Shown here: one piece after another, positions 55,938 through 64,000 of the stretch
Position numbering within the stretch: the stretch's first letter is position 1
Layout of the letters: each line of letters opens with the position of its first letter
Assembly: GCA_014904845.1 (NCBI GenBank)
Contig: MU119213.1
Span: 1 to 64,000 of the forward strand
From: Acephala macrosclerotiorum
Lineage: Eukaryota; Ascomycota; Leotiomycetes; Helotiales; Mollisiaceae
Direction: 5' to 3'
Length of the DNA: 64,000 bases
Program-made: the position numbers and the translations under genes
Notes under the pieces: generated by a model
Seen by the model: only the letters and a program-made list of their open reading frames with translations
What the model was told of the DNA's origin: nothing
The model's database searches: none

Positions 55938-57803
55938 ATGGGTTTCCTACAGAGGTTCCTTCCTCCTAATGATCGCTATGCAGCTCTTTTGCTGTATGGG
56001 ATGGTGTTTAGTACTTGTTTCAATGGGTACGATGCTGGGATCATGACGGTCATTTTGGCCGATCCTCAGTTCAGAGCTTATTATGGAGTCAATTCTACCA
56101 AGCAAGGTGTTATTGCTACCATTCCTTGGGCATCGACTGGTAAGCTACTTCATCCAATTATTTGAATCTGCTTCAATTATGCGACTCAAGTATGCAATTG
56201 CAATGCCAAATATCTCTCCGTCACGGAAAGACCTTTCTTCGCTTACTGACTGTCTTGCTCAGGTTTTGCGCAACTGATTGTCGGTGGTACACTTGCCAAT
56301 TATGTTGGAAGACTGTGGGCTTTGAGAATATCCATCTCTGTCATGATCATTGGAGTGTAAGCCCAGTCACCTCCCCCTGCAAGCTACATTTCTAACTCTT
56401 CACAGCGTCATTCAAGTCGTGCCCAACACATATGGTGTTCTCATCTTCGGTCGTCTCGTAACGTCAGTCACCTCCAATTCCCCCTCTCTCAGCATCACTA
56501 ACACAATCTAGCGGTCTTGGTTTTGGCTGTGTCTACATCGCCACCAGTCTCTATGTCGCTGAATGCGCTCCAAAATCACTTCGAGGCAGTTTCGTCGGGA
56601 CAGTCACTCAATTCGGCTACCAACTAGGAACATTCATTGCCTTCTGGGCCGGCTACGGAATGTCATTCCACAGCTCACCATACAACATCGCTTGGAGAGT
56701 ATCCAACCTCATCCAAATTCCCATCGGCATCGTTTTCGTCTGCATTTCTTTCTTCTACACCGAATCGCCCAGATGGCTATTAGAAAAGAACCCCGACTCC
56801 CCAGAAATCAGTCTCCGCGCCCTCGCCAAGCTCCGCTCCGGAACCATCAATGACGAGCACGTCCGTCTCGAATTCCACGAACTCATCACATCCCACGAAT
56901 ACAGAAAACGTTATCGAGGAGGATATTTCGGACTCTTCGCTACAGCAGGAATGAGAAAACGTCTCGCATACGGCGTCTACGCCATGGCCTTACAACAATT
57001 CGGCGGTATCGCCGCGTTGACAATGTACGCTGCCCTCATTTACGAAAGTCTGGGGTGGAATCAAGGCCACCAAGCCCTCGCGATAAACGGTATCCAAGCC
57101 GCTCTCCAACTCGTAATCGTTCTCGTCAACACCTTCACCGTTGACCGGTTCGGTCGAAAACCCTTGCTTATCGCTGGATTTACAATTCAATCCCTCGCTC
57201 TCTTGATTCTCTCATCGCTGACGACGACGTATCCGGATAATACTAATAGAGCAGCTTGTGTGGCGGAGGTGGCTATGTTGTTTATCGTTGGTTTGACGTA
57301 TTGTTGGAGTAATGGACCGATTACGCCGGCTATTGCTTCGGAGATCTTCCCGCAGGAGGTGAGGGATAAGGCGTTTGGGTTGAGTTTGCTGGGGCAGACG
57401 GTTTGCTTGTTGGCTTTGACGCAGCCGTGGCCGAGGTTTAACGCTGAGGTTGGGGCAAAGAGCTATTGGTTGTTGTTTTCGTTGAATGTTGTTGCTTTGG
57501 TAAGTATTTTCCCACTCCCCCTTCCTACCTTTCCCAGGTCCAGATGGCTTGAAGGGAGCGGAAGCTGATTGAAAGAAACAGGTTTCAGTGATTTTCATCC
57601 TCCCAGAAACAAAGGGAATCTCACTCGAGCGTATGGATAAGCTGTTCGGTGAAGTGGATGCCGTGGCAGCAGGCGAGGAGAGCACATCAGCTGAGAAGAT
57701 CGAGGCCATTACTTACAGTGGTGGGGATGTCAAGTCTGCTGCAATTGTGACGGATCATGTTGAGGATCACTCACCTGAGGAAAAGAGGAAGGAGGAGCTT
57801 TGA
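55938..57803 (+). CDS. MFS sugar transporter (sugar porter family)
   Basis: The gene is join(55938..56139,56263..56356,56406..56462,56512..57499,57582..57803), 520 residues; introns are 123, 49, 49 and 82 nt and all keep frame. Sugar porter signatures are GYDAGIMTV in helix 1, YVGRLWALR, PESPR-like TESPRWLLEK after helix 6, ALQQFGG in helix 7, DRFGRKPLL and PETKGISLERMD after helix 12, giving twelve membrane helices. It imports a sugar or oligosaccharide across the plasma membrane by proton symport; sugar specificity cannot be read from sequence. It shares a promoter region with GH127, so an arabinose-containing substrate is the best inference. The tail is acidic and hydrophilic (EEKRKEEL). 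Confidence 0.93.
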
Positions 57804-58053
57804 TTTATTATCGTTCTTTAGCGTGATGAGGGAAGAGATAACCGGACGGTATTCTGCTGGTCCAGAAGGTGGGAGGAGTAACAAGTAGATACCTCGGTCT
57901 CGTAAATAAATTGATTTATCCTCCATGCTCGTCACTCGAAGTGAGACGTTGGGTCTCGATGTGAAAATCAAGCGACTAGCACCAGTAATGTCCCGAAACT
58001 GGAGGTACATTGCAAAGGAATCTAGAGAAGCATTTCTAATAGCAGGAACTTAA

Positions 58054-58336
58054 CGAGCCTGGGATCATAAGTCTGTGCTTTTCAGGCTGTTTTCAGGCTA
58101 CTTTTTCGCGAAGAACTTCAAAGTCTACGCCGTTACTTAAAAAGTATAAAATAACTACAAATTAAAATCTTTTAAGACCGTAGTTTATTATTTGATAAAA
58201 GCTAAAATATCTTTTTACAAATTAATTAAGTATATTTATATTTTGATTCAAAAGTCGATATTCGGTTTCAGCGTTTATTTGTTAGCGAGAAGCCCTGAAA
58301 AGCCCTGAAAAGCACAGACTTATGATCCCAGGCTCG
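58054..58336 (+). mobile_element. MITE copy 3 (PIF/Harbinger-like, TAA target duplication)
   Basis: A 283-bp copy of the family at 9336 and 12846, same orientation, with terminal repeats CGAGCCTGGGATCATAAGTC and its inverse and TAA at 58051-58053 and 58337-58339. The interior is more diverged than in the other two (an older copy or another subfamily). It lies 250 bp downstream of the transporter gene. Confidence 0.87.
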
Positions 58337-58339
58337 TAA

Positions 58340-58798
58340 GATCAGTCCTGAGTTCGGCCTGATACATTAGCTATCAAATTCATAGAGTCAAGTCCGGTTG
58401 AATACACCTTGCTTTCTGATACTTTGGTGTGTTGCTTCGCTGGGGCGAGGAGTTCCGATAAGTACAATGCCTTGAAAGTCATCAATTTGCTTTTATTGGG
58501 TCTTCTCGCAAAGTCAACGCTAAAAACTTATGCTCCCCATGTGCTCATTCCCGCAATCCGTGAAAGTGGTCCAAATGGATACCCCTGTACTGAATGTCCT
58601 CCATACTTCCTGGACGCTTTCCCGAGCCCTTTAGATACCACTGGGAAATCATGTACCGCTGGTAGCTTCTGTGCTGTCTGTGCCGACATCGCGATATCCC
58701 CAGATTATTAAGACTTTCAAATCCTCCGGAAGTGCGGAGGCGAAAACCAACAAACGTTCCAGACTAGAGATAGCAACATAAGCGGCTTAATGTAGAAG
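58340..58798. other. Intergenic region
   Basis: A 100-codon frame (58409-58711 plus) has no domain and is not called. Otherwise nothing. Confidence 0.4.
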
Positions 58799-59552
58799 TC
58801 AACGGTCATTTCCTCCTCCTCGGCGCTGTCCAGTCAGAGGGTCTTTCCATTCGTGCGCTCCCATGGTTCTCTCGATCTGCCGAAGAAGTTCTAGAGCAAA
58901 GCCTGGGACCTCTGCGATTTGCTTCTGATATGTGAAGGCGCATTTCTTCATACCGGCACAGGAGACAGCTGCTTGAGCAATGAGGGTTCTGACAGGACTG
59001 TTGCTTGGCGTGAACTTGAACACTGTTTCGATGTGCTGCTCTTCGATCTTGGGTCGTCCATCGTCGAGAGCAATATCAGAACCGACTTCGAGATTACCCG
59101 TGAAGAACTTTGTCGTTAAGACTTTCTTCAAAGGTTCCATGACGGCTGCGCTGACCTCTCCCAGATTGTATTTGTCGACGTAGATGATAAAGTTCATGCA
59201 TTCCGAGAGCCCGTTTTGGCCAACGCTACGAATTTTTGCCTCAGAAGTAACTCGTCCATGAAGTAGATATTCGAGGATGATGTCGAAGTCCTCGACCTTG
59301 TCCTCGGGAAGCTCGAGCTGTTGAATTTGCGCGTCGGCGAAGTTTCCATTGAAGCAGCGATCGAAGTAGTCGGAATAATGGCAAAGTAGGTTCTTAGGGA
59401 GGGAATAATGCTTCTTCTCTGGGCCAACGTAAATGTTCACTTGTGGACCGCGAATCATTCTAAGGAATATTAGCTAAGGTTTACTTGACTTGCGCGAAGA
59501 CCTACTCAATGAGCTCAGAGTCCGAAGGCTTCTGGGGGTTTATCGTAGCCAT
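58799..59552 (-). CDS. BTB/POZ-domain protein (copy 3)
   Basis: The gene is complement(join(58799..59459,59506..59552)), 235 residues. A short first exon (MATINPQKPSDSELI) is joined by a 46-nt intron to the BTB core, at the same place and phase as in the gene at 33499. The BTB part is VNIYVGPEKKHYSLPKNLL, SDYFDRCFNGNF, LPEDKVEDFDIILEYLL. The C-terminal half is SPVRTLIAQAAVSCAGMKKC and VPGFALELLRQIER. The protein is a diverged relative of the 33499 gene with the same organisation. Function unknown; BTB proteins commonly act as adaptors for Cullin-3 ligases or as dimerising regulators. A TATA box is at 59667-59676. Confidence 0.88.
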
Positions 59553-60264
59553 TGCCGCCGACCCGGGGTTGTTCTTTGCCGAAGCTGATGTTGGATGGGC
59601 AGCGAAGCGCAGGTAATGAAAGAGGTAGAAGAGGTCAAGGTAGAGGTTGATGCTGAAGGTACGGACTATATATAAATGCGGAGAGTCCTTCAAAGCTCGC
59701 CCGCCAATGCTAGTTTCGCTACATGATTGAGATGAGAGCAAATTTCGGACGAAGATCGAATGCTTGATATCGGATTCTCGCCACTTAGTACAGTCTCGGA
59801 ATGTCCCACTGTCGAGCCTGAAAATTTGAGGCGAAATGTGTAAAATTGTTAGGAAAATGGCATGGACATTCAAAACACTGACACTGAATTTATGTTGCTT
59901 CCCTCAGGCAAGATTCCAAAGCGGCGACAAGAGCATCGGCTGCAATGTCCCAGCATGATGCAACAACCACTTCAATGACTGAAATAAATGATGAGCTGGG
60001 GAGTCTGTACCGAGTGGCTTCACTGGGATATCAGGTACTGTGAGAAGTTGAGTCTTTTTGGTGATTGATTATATCTTTGCTAGTGATATTGCCGTAAGAG
60101 AAGACCTTCAAAGGGTTTGCTTGGACATTGTGAAGAAGGGAAGGGTGAAAGATGATTTAGATGACGAGCCCTCTAGAGCTACACCCCATTCCCGCTATTC
60201 TTATCTAATTCCACTTGAAGCCGACGTCACCGAGCAGGAACAATTCTACAACTCGACCCCGACG
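59553..60264. promoter_or_regulatory. Divergent promoter region of BTB copy 3 and AIM3
   Basis: It contains ATTTATATATAG on the minus strand (59667-59676), 115 bp from the BTB start. The AIM3 frame is open upstream to 60058, but those codons look like leader sequence. Confidence 0.5.
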
Positions 60265-62547
60265 ATGTCCGGACTCAAGGATACCTTAAAAGGAGGCTGG
60301 CACCCTAAGGGCAAGGATGGGAAGTCGAAAGAATCATGGCGAGGCGACTTTAAGGGCATCGATCAGGTTGCGGGCTGGATGGGCAAGAAGAAGAGCTCAG
60401 GTGAAGCAGCAAACGAACACGTCTCACGCCCACTACACACGCTCAAGGACCCTTCTGCTTTCGGTCCGCCACCGAAGAATGTCAATTATCATGGGGGTGC
60501 TGCTCTTCCGAATCAAACCACACCACATACTGGAGGTTGGGGAGCTCCCATACCAAAGGAGGAATTAGAGGCAAAAGAGAGGGCCGAGAGGGAGGAAGCG
60601 GAGAGAGAAGCAGAAGAGGCAGCAAAGCCAAAGCCTCCGCCGGTCCCATATCGAGCAAATACGACAGGACTATCGACCTCACATCTCCCACCTCCGCCAG
60701 GGCGCAAGGATGGTGCAGATGGCAGAACATCAGTCACAGATAAACCGAAACCTCCCAACCTTCCACCACGATTACCTCCGAGACAGAACTCGAATTCTAC
60801 ACCCTCACCACCACCTCCACCATACAGCCCTGCGAACGAGCCAGACGCACATAAGGGCATACTGAACCAGGGCTCTCTACATAGACTGGGAGCTGCCGGA
60901 GTTTCAGTACCAGGTTTTGGTATTGGAGCGAGCAAGTCAAAATCAACACTTCCTCCACCTAGTACGACATCCCCATCACGAAGTCCTGCACCAACTACCT
61001 CTCCTGTTCAAGCATCTCAACTAAACGAACTACAATCCCGATTTTCCCGTCTCTCGTCCTCGACATCATCAAAGCCGGAAGCGCCAAGCGAGGGCACGAC
61101 ATGGGCTCAAAAGCAGGCTGCCTTGAAAACGGCATCCTCATTTAGGGACGACCCGTCTAAAGTGTCATTCAGTGACGCTAGGGCAGCAGCGAGTACAGCG
61201 AACAATTTCCGGGAAAGACATGGAGAGCAAGTGAAATCGGGGTGGCAGTCCGCAAACAAGCTAAACAACAAATATGGCATTGCGGATAAGGTTGGGGCCT
61301 ATGGCGGGATTTCGAGCCCACAGACCCCAGAAACAGAACCGAAGAGTCTAGGAATTGAAATGAGGGATAACACAAATGGGAATGTATCTGCGGCCGTCAC
61401 TGGGAAGAAGAAACCGCCACCACCTCCTGTAAAAAGAGCGGATTTGACAGGCGGGCGTTCCTCGAGTCCAGCACCCCCGCCAATACCCCTGGCCAGTAAA
61501 CCGAAACCTGGCTCTCAAGTAAGTATGAACTATCAATGAGCATTCCTACTTGGTACTTCGATGCTTGATATATATTTTGCGTGTTTGTGATGCAGTTCGT
61601 TGAACAATTATCATCTGTTACTTAGTCAAATAAGCAAATTGTGGATTTCGATTGAGCATCATTTGCTTCCTTTAGAAATCAAGCAGGCTAATTTCTCAGC
61701 CAACTAGTTCCCATGAACCATCATATGTACCAAAAGACCTAGACCTCGACCTACAATCCTTATGGTTTGCACAAACACCAACCAGATTTCCACCGAGAAC
61801 CATCAAACCAAATACAATAACCTACACCGCAACATCTGGCTGGTCATCGTCAGGAGTTCGGAAAACGCACACCTACTCCGCCCATATACGATTCTACAAA
61901 GACCTCTCGAGTACCAAGATCCATTTGACGTGGGACAGCAGTAATCCAGGCGTCACTGTCAAAGCGCAGCAGAGGCATTACCCTCCTCCAAAACAGCTTT
62001 CTCGAGGAGAGCTTGAGGATTATCGCAGACAGTATGGTTTCTATACTCGAGCTTTTGATCCAATGCTAACTTGAACAGGTATTCCGACATATTAGCAAGC
62101 TGGTGCGAGTCCCAAATGGGGCAGCAAGTCGGAGATGGAGAGTGTTGGACACTTGCACACCACGGACTTCAAGCTATCGGTGCAATGCCTTCGCAAACAC
62201 TAGTACACGGCGCTCTCGTATACTCATGCCTCCCAGCTCAATCGAACCCACAACCTCAAGGCAGTGTCCGCGAATCGGGAGTTGCGAGAGGTGATATAAT
62301 ACAGATTCTCAAGGCACATTTTCAACTTAAGAATGGTAGTTCGGCTTGGGCGGGAGACCCGGATCATACGGCTGTTATTACTGAGGTTGAGCCAAATGGG
62401 GTGTTGAAAGTAGTAGAGCAGAATGTTGGAGGTGTGAAGAAGGTGCAGACTGGGTCATATGATATGTCTACTATGGTGACGGGAGAGATGAGGATATACA
62501 GGGCAGTAAGTGAGAGCTGGGTTGGGAAGCTTGATCCAAATTGGTAG
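60265..62547 (+). CDS. AIM3: AIM3-like actin-patch protein with BBC1/AIM3 C-terminal domain
   Basis: The gene is join(60265..61518,61676..62031,62079..62547), 692 residues. The N-terminus SGLKDTLKGGWHPKGKDGKS and FKGIDQVAGWMGKKK match the fungal AIM3 family. A very Pro-rich centre follows (PPPVPYRAN, LPPRLPPRQ, PPPPPYSP), offering SH3-domain ligands, as expected for a partner of Rvs167-type proteins in cortical actin patches. The C-terminal domain has a cysteine-protease-like fold: DLDLDLQSLWFAQTPTRFPP, HIRFYKDLSSTKIHLTWD, GDGECWTLAHHGLQA (Cys/His), WAGDPDHTAVITEVEPNGVL. The Cys-His pair remains, but no activity has been established. Introns are 157 and 47 nt; the first is long and could hide a small exon. 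The start was chosen at MSGLK, the family's start. Confidence 0.9.
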
Positions 62548-62719
62548 CCAGGATTGGTTTGCAAACCAGCATGCCATATCAAGAGGCAGCTCACAATTCA
62601 TTCAGCCATTGAAGCCTTCCTTCTGGTTTAGTTTATGCCCCGTTGCCTTGCACTCTCTTCCAACAGCTAGCTACAAGGATCTCAAACCTGTGAGACCTTC
62701 CCCAATCACTTGTTTTCCA

Positions 62720-63655
62720 TTAATCCTCAATCTGTGTTGGACTCCTTTCCTTTCCTTTCTTACTCTTCTTGCTTTTCGACTGCCCGTTTCTGTCAGAATC
62801 ACTCTTCTCTTGACTGTTCCCTCTCTTCCGCTTCTTGCTTTTATCCTTTATGTTCTTCTCTGGCTCAGCTTCCTCTGCGATCTCGGCGTCAGGAACTGCC
62901 ACCAAGTACTTTCTGAGGTCCACGATGAGCAGACCGTGACCGGGTGGCACAATCTGTTTCTTCAATCGGATCACAATATCCCTCCATATCTCATGAGTGA
63001 ATTCCTCGGGGTCTGTTCTCTCAGACATTCTGACATTGAAAGCTATTTGGTCCAGAAATAATCTTCGCAGGCCACTCTTGGAATTGGTACAAGCCCATAC
63101 CCTCTCCGTACTCTCTGTGTCGGCCCAAGGCTGGGTTTGCTTCCAGGCCAGCACAATTTGTTCGATTGCCAAATTCTGGCAGACAGGAACTGCGAGTATA
63201 TCGCATAAGATCCACAGCTCAACGAAGTCGTCAACGGTAGGCCCAGGATAACCTTGAGGGTACAGATCTCCGGCCAGTAACCACCAGCGAAAGAGTTTTA
63301 TTGCATTGCCAGTCGTGTCTGAGAGTTCGATTTCCTGGGTTTCTGTCTCCTTCCATCCACGTTCGAACGCGCTGTGGAGGTATCTGGAATGATAGCAGGC
63401 AAGTTCTTTGTTGACCTTGATCCCATGTTTGTCTCCTTCCCACTTGATAGTGATCGTCTCAGGAGCAAGATTGCTTGTAAGGTTAGAGTAGTCTTAAAAG
63501 AGACGTTGTAAAGCCACCTACTTTAAATCGGGCTTCTTCCTCTCTTCAGAAGATGCCATTGACGCGTCTGTTGCGACTGGATGTGTGAGAGTTGGAGGTT
63601 TGGCAGCTGCAGATGGTTTTGACCCGTGTTCCAGTGGTGTTGAAAGCGATATCAT
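62720..63655 (-). CDS. BTB/POZ-domain protein (copy 4, distinct subfamily)
   Basis: The gene is complement(join(62720..63473,63522..63655)), 295 residues, with a 48-nt intron. It has the BTB pattern ITIKWEGDKHGIKVNKELAC, YHSRYLHSAFERGWKETETQ, IELSDTTGNAIKLFRWWLLA and DDFVELWILCDILAVPVCQN. This is the 'fungal BTB' type in which a strand-helix core is followed by a helical back half. The C-terminus is strongly basic (DKSKKRKRGNSQEK, KSKKSKKGKERS), a probable nuclear signal. The Pro/Thr-rich start (MISLSTPLEH) could be replaced by the internal start at 63559 (MASSEERKKPD). It is not a close copy of the genes at 33499 and 58799. Confidence 0.85.
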
Positions 63656-64000
63656 GAATATGGGTACAGTCGAAAGGGACTAAGGGTTAATATTCAATCC
63701 TCATTCGCGTTCCACACGGTAGATTGCGATATCGATAACTTCATATGACTGTAACCTGGTGTTGAAGATGCTGAACGTCGAGGCTGGGGAAACAGGTAGC
63801 TCGAGGTTGGCTTGCTCCTTCCCAATGTACCACCACCTCCCAACTTGCAACTTCCTTGCAGACACTACCATTCTCCTCGAACATGTCAGGTAATGGAAGA
63901 TCTGGAGCAAATGACAGCGGAGAGTTTTCAAGAAGTTTTACTAAAAGCCAATTCAGTTTCCTCGGTACTGCTTTGTAGATGTATGAAATTCCAAGTTTCT
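63656..64000. other. Right edge, possible 3' end of another minus-strand gene
   Basis: A minus-strand frame ends at 63701 (IAIYRVERE) and runs to about 63931 with protein-like sequence (NLELPVSPASTFSIFN), but no family is recognised and the window ends. Confidence 0.3.

Noticed and set aside
1..64000. CRISPR arrays, bacterial operons, riboswitches, rRNA genes
   Set aside because: None seen; the window is fungal nuclear DNA, and the only short repeats are minisatellites and MITEs.

Overview
The window is nuclear DNA of a filamentous ascomycete (Pezizomycotina). The genes carry many short introns of about 45-80 nt with GT-AG borders and CTAAC/CTGAC-type branch points. Typical fungal families are present (Zn2Cys6 regulator, SUR2, AIM3, fungal BTB proteins). 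Repeats are AT-rich and differ mostly by C-to-T/G-to-A changes, which looks like repeat-induced point mutation (RIP). A Leotiomycetes-like origin is my impression only. Exon joins given below are hand-built from splice signals and reading-frame continuity.

Layout: the left edge holds the 3' end of a Tc1-type transposase, followed by 5.8 kb without a supportable gene. From 6.1 to 25.2 kb there are a serine-rich protein, aspartyl aminopeptidase (between two copies of one MITE), two unknown proteins, an NTF2-like protein, a degenerate ZZ-finger gene divergent from an atypical kinase, a metallophosphoesterase with a TA-flanked MITE just upstream, and a convergent pair made of a predicted myristoylated nucleotidyltransferase-like protein and an unknown protein. 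The stretch 25.2-30.4 kb is gene-free, with an AT-rich island and a decayed 0.7-kb direct repeat. From 30.4 to 38.3 kb come an acidic protein, a BTB gene with a broken neighbouring copy, TCTP and, divergently, sphinganine C4-hydroxylase (SUR2). Then 38.3-42.3 kb is gene-poor, followed by a disordered YYYYY-ELDDGTE protein, another TA-flanked AT-rich element and a possible small secreted Cys-rich protein.

The most coherent functional unit is 46.7-57.8 kb. It contains a C2H2+Zn2Cys6 transcription factor, a secreted GH39-type glycosidase, a GH127 beta-L-arabinofuranosidase without a signal peptide, and an MFS sugar transporter. Together they read as an inducible utilisation cluster: extracellular trimming of plant arabinoside-bearing glycans, uptake, intracellular hydrolysis and dedicated control. 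A CACCGGA motif recurs in its intergenic regions. The right end carries a third MITE copy, two more BTB genes and the actin-patch protein AIM3. The four BTB loci in one window, the three-copy TWA-flanked MITE family and the nucleotidyltransferase-like/unknown gene pair between AT-rich islands are the other unusual features.
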